Of a DNA stretch of 64,000 nucleotides, positions 48,036 to 59,255 are shown piece by piece; within the stretch, counting starts at the first letter, position 1, and each line of letters begins with the position of its first letter. Below the pieces are notes generated by a model that had not been told where the DNA came from, did not search any database, and worked only from the letters and a program-made list of their open reading frames with translations. This DNA comes from Potentilla sterilis. Its lineage: Eukaryota > Streptophyta > Magnoliopsida > Rosales > Rosaceae. The position numbers and the translations under genes were made by a program. The stretch is taken from contig OY821758.1 in the NCBI GenBank assembly GCA_963682095.1, forward strand, positions 31,459,350 to 31,523,349, written 5' to 3'.

Positions 48036-51000
48036 CCTCGAAATTTGCGTAACCGCCAAGAACAAGAACTTAACAAACGTAATAACTTGAGCCTCTTCCT
48101 ATTCAATTTAGAGAAACTAATAAATTCCCACCACAGAGGAAACCAACAACAACGGTTACACAACCTTTTCCAAAAATCAAATGTCATGATCATCACCTAA
48201 ATTATCACTTTGGGTACCCCACTACTCCAATTTCAATTTTACAAAGTCGGCCCATGTCAAAGGCTACCTGCCTTACATAAAGTTAAACACGCACAACAGC
48301 ATAGCAGTTCGGCTACAATCACAATTTATTCGACACTACACAGGTTTCCAAAGAGACCACTGAAGGAGGATTCAAAAGATATCAAATCTAAAAGAAACAA
48401 TAACAGTATGCAATCATAACAACTTCAAACTTAAGATGTGGCACCCAGTCTAATTTCATGAACTCGTACCTCATACCAAGTTCATGCTAAATTAACCATT
48501 CTCATGAAAATACCACGCAACACTCAGACCAATTACATGCTCATACCAAATTCATACTCAATTCACAGAGATCAACGGTCAAGAGGAACACATTGATACT
48601 TAAAGAAAATTACACCAATGAAAAGTAATTCATGGCACACAACCATTAGACAACCTCATTACTTGTTAATACCGACTCTCTCAACCATCAAACTCAAGGC
48701 CAATTACTAAAGCACATTATCAATACAAGTCTAAACACAGTTGTTGTATGCCCAAATTTAGCTTAAACCAGATATTGTAAGCACCACTAAGTTTAGCGCA
48801 GAAGAATCACTTACTTACATGGTAGCACAGTTCCACCAAGTAATTGAAAGGAAACATCACAGAACCATCAACTCAGCTATTTTAATGGTCAGACAAAACC
48901 ATAACCAACTCTCTTCCATGCACTGGCCAACAAGTTATATAACAAACACTAATTTCCAAGTGCGAACAACACAATAGAATTCTTAGTTCAAACAAAACCC
49001 AATAATGATCAATTTCGATTACGACACTACTCGCAAGCAATACATTAATACTAACAATTCCAAGTAAGTAATTCATACAAAAACAAAATTTCCAGAAAAG
49101 ATAATTCACGAAAATCATTATCCATATCCTGATTAAAACCCTGATTCCTCCCCCACAACTATTGTAAAAACATTGGGAAACAATTCCACCAAAAATTTAA
49201 CAAAAAGGAGTTCGATTCCAAATCAAATCCAAACTAAAAATAGCAGCATAACACAATTCATAGGCAATCTATCTTTTTCATACACTCGGAAATTGATAAC
49301 TATATGATCTCATAAAGATTTTCAACATTTACATCCAATTAATAACCCAATTCCTAAGCAATTTATAAGACCTTAGCTAAGTAACCCAATACATCAAGAA
49401 AAGCTATTGAGAAACCGTTGAAAAATTTATTTACCAAATCAAATAAACCAAAATAATATAACTCGGTCCAAATACTAATCAGATCATAACGTAGGGTTAA
49501 AAATGAATAATTTTTGAGTTTAAACCAAAGTTATAACTGATACACCACATGTAAAAAGTTAAGTTCTGCTGGTTCGGGAATCTGTGAAAAACCGAAAGCC
49601 TTATAGAGGAAATATTCCCGAAACTAGATAATATAAAAATATAAAAATCTTTATCCACTGCTTCGGGAATCTATCAAAAGCTGAAAGTCTCATAAATGAA
49701 ATATTCCCGAAGCCACATCATATAATCGTACAAAAAAAATCTCAATCACGTCATATAATAATATAAAAATATCAATCGACTGATGCAGGAATTTATTAAA
49801 ACTGAAAGCTTCACAAAGGAAATATTCCCGCAATCACAATGAAAAACATCCTCATGACCAAATCCCATTGGCCATGCAACAGGGAAATGTCTACCCACCA
49901 CTAGAGCCTCGTCAGGCTCGGGTCCGAGAGTCCTATTGACTCCCCCCGTGTCTAAGTCTACCACCTAGACACGTCACAGCCTCAATATATACAACCCTAC
50001 GTCGACCACCGAGCGTGAATCTGACCTATATGGTCAAGTCGTCACCTCGCGTGGGATGAGGCTCCGCTAGCTAGCATCAACATAATAATAACGTGGACCC
50101 ATGTCCGAGAGTCCTATTGACTCCCCCCGTGTCTAAGTCTACTACCTAGACACGTCATCGCCTCAATATATACCACTCTACGTCGACCACCGAGCGTGAA
50201 TCTGACCTATACGGTCAAGTCGTCACCTCGCGTGGGATGAGGCTCTGCTAGCTAGCATCAATATAATAACAACGTGGACCCTCATGTGGTGAAAAAAACA
50301 AATCTCGAAATACATTTCCCCTGATAAATCAACAAACATCTGAGGCTCATAAAAACATAACAATATAATAGCCTCCATATAAAACCATAAATCCCCGGCA
50401 AATCAACATGCCGTCTAATCAGAAATACCCGAAAATTCACCATGCCGTCAAATCAAATCAAATATACGTAAATCCCATCGACATGTCTCGCATGTCAGAA
50501 AAATCATAAATAATAAAATAAACAAAATCCCCGGAATTTCATTCCGGTCTACTGATTAACATAATCAAAATATTTCGAAAATATGAAATCCCATAGGAAT
50601 CTTGTTTCTCAAAGAGATATCAAAATCCATAAAAACAGCATTACTGTCAATCAATTCAGTTTAACAGTAAACCAATAAAATATATTCAAAAGAAATCATC
50701 AATCTTTGATAATAAAAAATCATTCTCAAAATAATTCAAGGAATATATAAAAATCCCCAAAACTGAATCCCTGCTTTACTCTTATCACTTTTCATTTCAA
50801 TAAAACACTCCTCAAATCATACTTATTGAGCATATAATTATTCATACTTCATAGCAATTAAAAGTCAAGAAAATTTAAAGTTCCCAAAGTCGGTTCGTCG
50901 CTCAACCAAGATAAACAACAGTTTACATCACTCTGGCCATGATAAACGCTCATAAATTCTTGATCACAATTCACACTCACACACAAAACACTGTCTAAAA

Positions 51001-51140
51001 TTCTCAATCAATAATTCGGCCAGAGAAATATTGAAGGAAAGGTAAATAAGAAATCTTTAAGAGTTCTAGACAACATCATCACATATTTAATGCATATAAA
51101 ATCTCCCCAATGACACACACAGTAAAACACACAGATCAAA
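48036..51140 (-). other. Non-coding interior of the gypsy-type element
   Basis: AT-rich throughout, with no open frame over about 80 codons and no retroelement domain. It carries a three-copy repeat built on CTTCGGGAATCT...AAAGGAAATATTCCCGAA (49565-49835) and a tandem pair at 49905-50285. Confidence 0.8.
49905..50285. repeat. Tandem duplication of about 188 bp
   Basis: Two near-identical units start GTCCGAGAGTCCTATTGACT and end TAGCTAGCATCAA...AACGTGGACC, with only a few substitutions. Confidence 0.95.
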
Positions 51141-51161
51141 GGATCATGCTCTGATACCAAT
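51141..51161 (-). other. Primer-binding site of the gypsy-type element
   Basis: On the minus strand it reads TGGTATCAGAGCATGATCC beginning two bases from the 5' LTR, the initiator-Met tRNA type. Confidence 0.92.
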
Positions 51162-52422
51162 TGAGAGGACCCGTCCCTAAGTAACCCAATCCCTCGGAAA
51201 CTTCCGAAACAGCTCCTAAGTAACCCAAAACCAAATTAAAATTTCTTTGCTCCCAAACCGCCAACACCCACCCACTGGGAACAAAGTTCGATCAATTCCT
51301 TGATCGCTAATTTTGTTAATAAATTCTACTCACTAAATACCCAACTTTTCATGTAAAGCATTCTAAATATAACGATAATTATACTAACATTTATACTTAT
51401 ATTTCATAATAATACCAGGAGGTTTACTCACCTTAATTTACCAGAAATGGTAAATATCCATTCGAGATCGAGTCGGATTTCCGCCGGATCGCGTCGGATC
51501 GAAACACCGAGGTTCCAAAATCAGGTCAACTCCCGGTCAACACCAGGTCAACGGTCAACGTCAAAGACCGGTCAACGGTCAACGCCAAAGCTCGGTCAAC
51601 GTCAACGCTCGGTCAATGGTCTGGTCAACGGAGCGGTCAACGCGGCCAGGTCAGTCCAGGTGGGCCGAATCGGGTCGAGCCGGGTCGGATCCGGGTCGAG
51701 CACAGAAACCGGGTCGAGCAGATCGGATCGGCTAGATTTCGATCCGATCGATTCCGTTTGATTCGGTTGAAACCACCAGCACAGAAAGAACCGCCAGGAA
51801 AAACCCAGCCGATCGAGGGGTGGCGCTCCCCCGGGCATCGCCTGTAGCGCCGCCGATCACGGTGGCCGTTCTTCGAGTCGCCGCCTCTCCTTCCTCCGTG
51901 CTCCTCCGGTGCTGATCCTGGGTTCAAAAGGAAGAGGAGAGGGAGACGCGTCGATTGCTGGGTGGTGCGCGAGCTGGGGTGGCCGGACGACGGAGATCGG
52001 GCCGGCGGCGATCCGGATCGGGGAGAGAGAGACAATGAACAGTAAATGCTACAGTAATTTTGAACAGTGATTGGTAAATGCCCGGAATGGAAAGTTACCC
52101 CCTTTTCCGAAAAAAATTCCCTTTTTATAGTAAACTTTCCGAAACAGTAAAATAACTTCTACAGGTCATAACTTTTTCACACAATGTCTGTTTCACGTAT
52201 GCCACGTGTCTACGAACTCGTATCGTCGCGCTCTACAACTTTCGTGAAGAAAACTTTTCAAAAATTACGAAGGATCACGAAGTCAACTTTTCCCCCATTA
52301 AAACTTAAAACATTTTTCAAATTTGACCTCCGAATATACTTCCGACATCGCATGACCATTAAAATAAAGCGTACGAAGTTCCAATACTCATAATTCAGTT
52401 AAATCGGGTTCGGGATGTGACA
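51162..52422 (-). repeat. 5' LTR (right) of the gypsy-type element
   Basis: Its first 40 bp carry CTAAGTAACCCAAT where the other LTR has CCGAAATTT. The same word occurs about 40 bp further in, so this looks like a small local duplication or conversion. An 18-bp unit (CACAGAAACCGGGTCGAG) is present only here. Confidence 0.95.
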
Positions 52423-53799
52423 CGAGGTACGTTTGTTTTTATGATATTATAATTATCTTATAATTATTAATATTTTATGATATTAATAATATTTCTAATG
52501 CACTTTTGTTTTTTTCGTAGGTTCAAAGAGTGGAAGAACGAGCTACGTTCCCACTATAACGAATACGACAACCTTGGTTGTATGGGTACTCCCAGGGAGT
52601 TCATGTTCAGGGAGTACGAGTGGCGTTGGTTGAAGACAGTAGACTTCAACAACCCAGTTATGCAGGTAAATACAAAACTTCAGTAAAAATGTTTATTTTG
52701 TTAAAATTTTAATTATTAGTTTAATTATTTTATAATTATTACAATAATATTTTTTGATGCATTTTTCTAACATTTTATTATTTGTTTGAATCAACGTTCT
52801 CGGATAAACTCTGAGAACCGCCGCCGGAACACAACCCCCCATCATGCTGGTTCTAGGCCGTTTGCACAATATCAGGAGGAGGCGCTTAGAGATCATCCTC
52901 ATAGCAACCCGTACGTGGAGACGTTCAAGATCGCTTATCCACAAGCGACAGAACAGCTCGTAAGTCGTTCATTACAATTTTAAAATTTTAATTATTAATT
53001 TTACTTAATTATATATTTGTTATAATATTAATTTTTTTTTTTCCCGTCCAATTAGGAGAGGGTCAACCGGGCCGAAGAAGAGGTGTTCCAGCAAGTAGTT
53101 CGGGAGACACAACCGAACATTTCAGAGGCAGATCTGGAAGAAGCCATACGCCATGTCGACCGGTCCAGTGTCCAAACGGCAGCGAGGATGTTCGATGCAG
53201 TCTTCCCAAACCGGTCAAACAACTACTACTGCCGGGGTTTGGGAAGTTCTGGACTAGGGTTTCTGAAGACCACTAAGGGAGGTCAAAAGAAGGGAGGCGG
53301 GGAGAGCCAACATATGAGGGGGGAAGTGCAGCGATTTGCCGCAGAATTGGCGACCTCGTCCCAGACAGTACAGGAGCTGCGCCGCAGAACACAGCAGTAT
53401 CATTTGGATATGGCCCGTTGGCATGCTGAATGCGACAGAATTCGGCAACACAACTACGACGCCCAACAAAACTGGTGGTATGAGATGTTCACAGCACAAC
53501 AACAAGGCCTTGAACCCCCGCCCCCGTTTCAGCGGTTAGTGGAGCCTCCAATACCTCAACCTCTCAAGTTCGGTCAGCAGGATGACGAGCCTGATGGAGA
53601 GCAGGATGCTGGGGATGACGTGGTGGACTTTAGTGGTTTAGGTGATGATTAGGGTTATGTTTTATGTATATTGGAACGAATTTAATAAAAAAGGTATTTA
53701 GACGTGTTTCTTGTTGGTGCAAATGCATGGACTGTTTTTGTGATTTGCAGGTTGCTTGGAATGGTAATTTAGAAAATAATTTAATTTTTTTTTCCCCAA

Positions 53800-54315
53800 A
53801 TGTAAGAAAAGCCGACGATTTTGGCATTATTTCGTCGGCTATAATAACTATAGGCTATAGCCGACGAATTTTACCAATTTTCGTCGGCTATAAGTTGTAT
53901 AGCCGACGAAAATTACATTATTTCGTCGGTTATAACTAATTAATGCCTATTAAATATTAATATATTTCGAAGAAATAGCCGACGAAAATTTATAGAATCG
54001 TCGGCTATTGTTAACACCCAATAGCCGACGAATTTCGTCGGCTATAATTAATGAATTTCGTCGGCCATACTCGAAAATATCCGACGAAATTCGTCGGCAA
54101 TTTCTCCCAGGTTTGGCCGACAAAAAATATTTTCGTCGGTAAGTTCGTCGGCCATACTCTACTATAGCCGACGAATTTGTTTTTTTCGTCGGCCATTGGT
54201 ATAGCCGACAGGGTTGTTCCGACGAAGTATAGCCGACGAAAATTTCGTCGGTAGATGGTATAGCCGACGAAAAATTGGCATAGCCGACGAAATTTTTTTC
54301 GTCGGCTATTCACTC
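53800..54315. repeat. Subterminal array of the internal CACTA 3' end
   Basis: About twenty-five GCCGACGA/TCGTCGGC motifs lead to CAGATCTGGTAGT at 54307-54319. That is a CACTA terminus (CTGGTAGTG) lacking its final G and directly followed by TNPA coding sequence. Confidence 0.93.
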
Positions 54316-56463
54316 AGATCTGGTAGTAAGCCAGCCGCGGAGGAGTGTGGATTCATCCCAGCCGCGGAGGAGTGTGAGATCTCAGCACCAGATCCTTCTC
54401 CAGGCGGGGCGGCCGTCGAGCAGTTCACGTCCCCCTCTCGGGCCAGATGCTCCGAGGTCCAGTAGGCAGCTATTTCAGGACGAGATAGCTCCAGACGTTC
54501 CTCAGGTCCGTATGTCTGAGGTTCATCGGGAGCCGATGACGAGTCCGGCGACGTCTGCTGCTGACTCGACTGAGGGGCATACTCTCCCAAATCAGCTCTA
54601 CCTCCCGTACAACATTCCTGGGATACCGGAGGTCGACTTTCGTGGTGTGCCCATATGGCCTGATATGCCTCAGTATGTGAGTGTTGCAAATGCATACCAT
54701 CAGCAGCCATTTGAGAGACCTGAGCTCCTGATTTCGGCGAGGAGAAAAGGAAAGTCGACAGACGGGTCATTGAGTTCAGGTAACATTTGATTTTATTAAT
54801 TAAATGTTTTATTAAAATTAACGCACTAATATTTAATTTTATTAACCAATCGTCGTTTATGTGATAGGGACAGCCGCTAGCAGTTCAAGCATGTTTTGAC
54901 ACGCTCAGGAGAACTGTTGAGAGCAGGGGGAGGATCCAAATCAACGAACCCACTAATCAGGAGGTTCCGGGGAAAAAACGCCGCGATTACGCGGGTTGCG
55001 TGGGGACACTGATTAGGGATAGAGTCCCTATGTTGTGGAGACGGTGGGCTGATGTGCCGGAAGAGATCAAGAGGGAGGTCAACAACACGGCGTCGGTGAG
55101 TAATTTAAAACATTTAATTTCTTTATCGTAATATTTAATAATTTTCGGTATTGTTATAATTGTAAAACTAATAAAATATTATCTTTCAGGCATACTTCGA
55201 GATTGCCGAACACAAGCAGGCTTGGGCGGACGCGATGCAGAACTCGAGGTACGTTGGGAATTCCTCATCTTATAATTTGAAATATTTTATGATATTAATA
55301 ATATTTCTAATGCACTTTTGTTTTTTCCGTAGGTTCAAAGAGTGGAAGAACGAGCTCCGTACCCACTTTACCGAATACGACAACCGTGGTCGTATGGGTA
55401 CTCCAAGAGAGTTCATGTTCAGGGAGTACGAGTGGCGTTGGTGGAAGACAGTAGACTTCAACAACCCACTTATGCAGGTAAATACTAAACTTAACTATAA
55501 ATGTTTATTTTGTTAAAATTTTAATTATTAGTTTAATTATTTTATAATTATTACACTAATATTTTTTGATGTATTTTTCTAATATTTTATTATTTGTTTG
55601 AAGGAACGGTCTCGGATAAACTCTGCGAACCGCCGCCGTAACACAATCCCCCATCATGGTGGTTCTAGGCCATTTGCACAATATCAGGAGGAGGTGCTTA
55701 GAGATCATCCTGATAGCAACCCGTACGTGGAGACGTTCAAGAAGGCTTATCCACAAGCGACAGAACAGCTCGTAAGTCGTTGATTACGATTTTAAAGTTT
55801 TAATTATTAATTTTACTTAATTATATATTTGTTAGAATATTAATTATTATTTTTTTCCCGTTCAATTAGGAGAGGGTGAACCGGGCCGAAGAAGAAGTGT
55901 TGCAGGAAGTAGTTCGGGAGACACAACCGAACATTTCAGCGGCAGATCTGCACCAGGTCGACCGATCGAATGTCCAAACGGCAGCGAGGATGTTCGACGC
56001 AACCTTCCCAGACCGGTCAAACCAATACTACTGCCGGGGTTTGGGAAGTTCTGGAATAGGGCTCCTGAAGACCACTAAGGGAGGTCAAAAGAAGGGAGGC
56101 GGGGACAGCCAACAGATGAGGGGGGAAATGCAGAGATTGGCAGAAGAAAATGCAAGATTTGCGGCCGAGTTCCAGAGATCACAGGAGCAACACCGCAGAA
56201 CACAGCAGTATCATTTGGATATGTCCAGTTGGCATGCTGAATGCGAGAGAATTCGGCGACACAACTACGCCGGCCAACAAAACTGGTGGTATGATATGTT
56301 CGCGGCACAACAACAAGGCCTTGAACCCCCGCCCCCGTTTCAGCCGTTAGTTGAACCTCCAATACCTCAACCTCCCGAGTTCGTTCAGCAGGATGACAAG
56401 CATGATGGAGAGCAGGATGCTGGGGATGACGTGGTGGACTTTAGTGCTTTAGGTGATGATTAG
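54316..56463 (+). pseudogene. TNPA-like gene, copy 2, 5'-truncated
   Basis: The sequence starts in the middle of the first coding exon (SQPRRSVDSSQPRRSVRS) without promoter, leader or ATG. Exons are <54316-54779, 54868-55095, 55190-55248, 55333-55477, 55604-55771 and 55870-56463, with the same positions and phases as copy 1 and no gypsy insertion. About 20 bp are missing near 54886 relative to copy 1, which shifts the frame. The last exon retains the coiled coil (QRLAEENARFAAEFQRSQEQ), QQNWWYDMF and the acidic tail. Copy 2 keeps the exon 5 acceptor that copy 1 has lost. It has no obvious means of expression. Confidence 0.9.
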
Positions 56464-56619
56464 GGTTATATTTTATGTATATTGGAACAAATTAAATAAT
56501 AAGTCATTTAGACGTGTTTCTTGTTGGTGTAAATGCATGGATTGTCATTGTGAATTGCAGGTTGCTTGGAATGGTAATTTAGAAATTAATTTAATTTTTT
56601 TTCCCCAAAATATAAGAAT

Positions 56620-57110
56620 AGCCGACGATATTAGCATTATTTCGTCGGCTATAAGTGCTATAGCCGACGATTTTTACCAAATTTCGTCGGCTATAACCGT
56701 TATAGCCGACGAAAATGACATTATTTCGTCGGCTATAATTAATTAATGCCTATTAAAAATTAATATATTCCGATGAAATAACCGACGAAATAGATGAAAT
56801 CGTCGGCTATATTTCAGAACAAATAGCCGACGAAATATAGTTTACGATATCGTCGGCCATACGCGAAAATATCCGACGAATTTCGTCGGATATTTTACCC
56901 AGGTTTGGTCGACAAAATGAATTTTCGTCGGTAATATCGTCGGCCATACTCGAAAATAGCCGACGATTTCGTTATTTTCGTCGGCCATTCGTTTTACCGA
57001 CGCCCTTTTACCGACGAATTATAGCCGACGAAAGTTTCGTCGGCAGAAAGAATAGCCGACGAAAATTTGGCATAGTAGACGAAATTTTTTTCGTCGGCTA
57101 TTCTGTCCGA
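56620..57110. repeat. Composite CACTA outer 3' subterminal array
   Basis: Dense paired motifs end in TATTCTGTCCGATCTGGTAGTG. In reverse complement this terminus is almost base-identical to the left end of CACTA-1 (16730-16760). Confidence 0.94.
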
Positions 57111-57123
57111 TCTGGTAGTGTAA

Positions 57124-57604
57124 TCAAGTTATACCGCATTAGTAAGCATGTTGTCATTATAATGTCTAAATTAAAAAAATGAAAATTTTGACCGTCTGAT
57201 ATGATTATTATAGTCAAATATGAGTAGAGTATAAAAATTAACTCGTTTCGTAAACGTTCGATGCTCGATCGAAACGGTCAACCATATTTTCATAAAACTT
57301 ATCACACGAAAATGTTATTACGTACCTTTAGATGACCTTGTTTCGTCGACTCTTCCAAACATTAAACTCTCAAATAGATGAGACGTAATCATCCATGTAA
57401 AAATTTGGGAACGTTTACCTCTCGATACTATGACTTCACATAGAGAGAGATAAGTTTAAATAAGGTTGACCGCATCGATCGGGGCTCTAATTTTGTCGGA
57501 TTTAAGTGATTTTTTTACCATCACCGTATTTCATCATACAGATAAAATTCTATTTCATAGCGTTTTTCAAAATTTAACTTCTTTTATAAAATTTGACTTC
57601 TATT
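57124..57604. repeat. Repeat flanking the composite CACTA (right side)
   Basis: 57338-57580 matches 39112-39350. The 57124-57337 part has no partner on the left side but shares GATCGAAACGGTCAACCA wording with CACTA-1 (about 19450-19470). Probably a decayed relative into which the composite CACTA inserted. Confidence 0.65.
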
Positions 57605-57835
57605 TCATACCCGGCCCTAAAAGCCCAACCCGGCCCTAGTTTAAAGGGCCGGCCCAGCCCGGCCCTGTTAGCCATAATAGAATGGGCCTTAAGGGCGGGT
57701 AAGGGTTTACATATCAAAGCCCTAGCCCGGCCCGGCCCGGCCCTAAGCTAGGTTGACTTAGTCAAAGCCCGGCCCGACCCTACCCTAAACCCTAAATTTT
57801 AGGGTAGGGCTTGGCCCGGCCCGGCCCATGATGAG
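57605..57835. repeat. CCCGGCCC-rich inverted-repeat-like element
   Basis: Both ends are rich in CCCGGCCC/GGCCCGGCC, with AAAGCCC and TAGGGT words in mirrored order around the middle. It resembles a known style of small plant non-autonomous transposon, but I could not find a target-site duplication. Confidence 0.5.
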
Positions 57836-58063
57836 GCCTATGTACGAATGTGCTATTTCAGAAAGTTGAAAAACCTTAATCATCAGTGGCTCAAAGGTTG
57901 TGTACTGTTCTTAAAATTTTCCCAAACTTTTATCCCTCAAGGCTCGACATTGGACGATTTTATAAACTCAAGCACCAATACATACATTCATTCTGCCTCT
58001 TGTCCATAGTTAAGAACTTGGTATGCTAGCACCGTTTATTATAGGATTTCACTCGGGTTATGA
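57836..58063. other. Intergenic spacer
   Basis: No gene or repeat recognised. Confidence 0.4.
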
Positions 58064-58071
58064 CATTCCAC

Positions 58072-58631
58072 CTATGAAGCACAGACACGTTCCTGCACTG
58101 GCGTGTCGCGTGTCGGACATGTATCGGACACGGACACGCCCAAATACGGTAGGACACGCATACTGCAGTTTGGACACGTCTTGGACACGCGAGATGGGGG
58201 GTAATTCTGTCTTTTGACATTTCAGAAAGGGGTTAGATATGTTCCCTCTCCAGCCTCAATTCCTCCGTCCTCGGCTCCAGCCTCTTTTCTTCCTCGTCTC
58301 CAGCGCAGCAGCAGCACACGCAGACGTGACGAGGGAGGAGAGACAAGTTGAACGGCACCGGAGGCGAGCCGAACGGTGGCCGGACAGTGGAACTAGCCTG
58401 AGGCGGCCACTGTGTCGGTGGAGGGGCTCGGCTGAGTCGGGGAGAGAGAGAGAAAGAGGAAGGAGTCGGCTGGGGAAAAAAAAAAAATATATATATATAT
58501 ATATATATTAAAAATAATATTTAATTAACGTGTCCACCACGTGTCCGTGTCTAAAAAAATTTCATTTTCTCGTGTCCTCGTATCGAATTGTGTCCGTATT
58601 TGACACTCGTGTCCGTGTCCGTGCTTCATAG
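58072..58631. mobile_element. Non-autonomous hAT-type element, 560 bp
   Basis: Terminal inverted repeats are CTATGAAGCACAGACACG at the left and CTATGAAGCACGGACACG at the right (reverse complement), with one mismatch. A perfect 8-bp duplication, CATTCCAC, lies at 58064-58071 and 58632-58639. Subterminal regions are full of GGACACG/CGTGTCC words. The middle is a GC-rich block and a TA microsatellite (58488-58509). The open frame at 58239-58511 runs into the microsatellite and has no domain. Confidence 0.93.
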
Positions 58632-58639
58632 CATTCCAC

Positions 58640-59255
58640 CGATATATCCCCGATATATGATCCATTTCATACCTAGGCCACTACGGATGTTGATATCGAA
58701 TATATCACTACGCGCATGTTCATGAAATAGAATATACACTCTTGATGCAAAACAATAAATTCATGTAAGCCTCCACTATTTGGGTAATCAGGTTTTCCTA
58801 CTACCACATCTGTGCTGAATGGGTTGTCAACTCTGCAGGATATCATCATTCCAGATCAAGACTCACTCCATTGGGGAAAACATGTGGCCATTAAACCCAG
58901 ATGCTGCAATTAGGTCCTTCTGCGCTACAGATTCTGAAAGAAAGATCAGGCGTGGCTTATGAGCCTGGTCTACAAGCCGGAACAAATAGAGAATGAGCAT
59001 GCTACACGATCAGGGGCTATACTCCATTTTGGACTTTGAACTAGATCAACTTTACATTGAATCTAAGTAGCAGACTTCATACGTAACTTACTACCAACAC
59101 CCTAAGCTTGAGCAAGGGGTATCGGAATTCCCAGTCTCCTTTATCAGACGATAAATAGCCTCGATCGGTTGGGAGGGAGAAAATTCTACCACTTATAAAC
59201 TTTTGTAATTTTGCATAAAGAACATCTGACTAAAGATTTTGTTTGTTTTTAAGAA
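58640..59255 (-). other. Spacer and probable 3' UTR of the ATAD2-like gene
   Basis: No gene, element or clear polyadenylation signal recognised. The part nearest 59255 should be transcribed as 3' UTR. Confidence 0.5.

Larger units (their letters stand above)
46773..52422 (-). mobile_element. Ty3/gypsy-type LTR element without coding capacity
   Basis: LTRs of 1237 bp (46773-48009) and 1261 bp (51162-52422) begin TGAGAGGACCCGTCCC and end GGTTCGGGATGTGACA. CGAGG flanks both sides (46768-46772 and 52423-52427). On the minus strand a TGGTATCAGAGCATGATCC primer site abuts the right LTR. A tract reading CGAGGACGAAATTTTAGAAG then GGGGGGAGAAT abuts the left LTR, the classic gypsy 3' end. The 3.15-kb interior shows no gag, protease, RT or integrase motif, so it is a non-autonomous LARD-like element. 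The LTRs differ at roughly fifteen sites plus an 18-bp indel. Confidence 0.93.
45660..53652 (+). pseudogene. TNPA-like CACTA gene, copy 1, interrupted by a gypsy-type element
   Basis: A GC-rich leader exon (about 44955-45165) and a T-rich intron precede ATG at 45688. Coding exons are 45688-46282, 46371-46618, 46713-46771, 52521-52665, about 52792-52959, and 53056-53652; phases agree throughout. The protein starts MADAVRKLFEGRRSRS, with a Ser/Arg/Gln-rich repeat region (SQPRRSVDSSQPR). The central part (FFEIAEH, then REFMFREYEWRW) is of the plant Ptta/En/Spm transposase type. A coiled coil, QQNWWYEMF and an acidic VVDFSGLGDD tail follow. TNPA-type proteins bind the subterminal motifs. The gypsy element sits at the exon 3 donor and rebuilds a GT. 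The exon 5 acceptor, AAG|GAACGG in copy 2, reads AATCAACG here and lacks AG, so normal splicing is doubtful. Confidence 0.85.
39405..57120 (+). mobile_element. Composite CACTA element (TNPD, TNPA, internal 3' end, second TNPA copy)
   Basis: The outer ends CACTACTAG (39405) and CTGGTAGTG (57112-57120) are flanked by TAA on both sides (39402-39404 and 57121-57123), a 3-bp CACTA duplication. In order it holds a subterminal array, a TNPD pseudogene, an internal CGTCGGC array, a TNPA-like gene split by a gypsy-type element, a subterminal array ending in GATCTGGTAGT at 54309-54319, a 5'-truncated second TNPA copy, and a second subterminal array. It behaves as one insertion although it contains two 3' termini. 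Confidence 0.93.

Noticed and set aside
58239..58511. 90-codon frame in the small hAT element
   Set aside because: GC-rich Arg-dense translation ending in a TA microsatellite; the element is non-autonomous.
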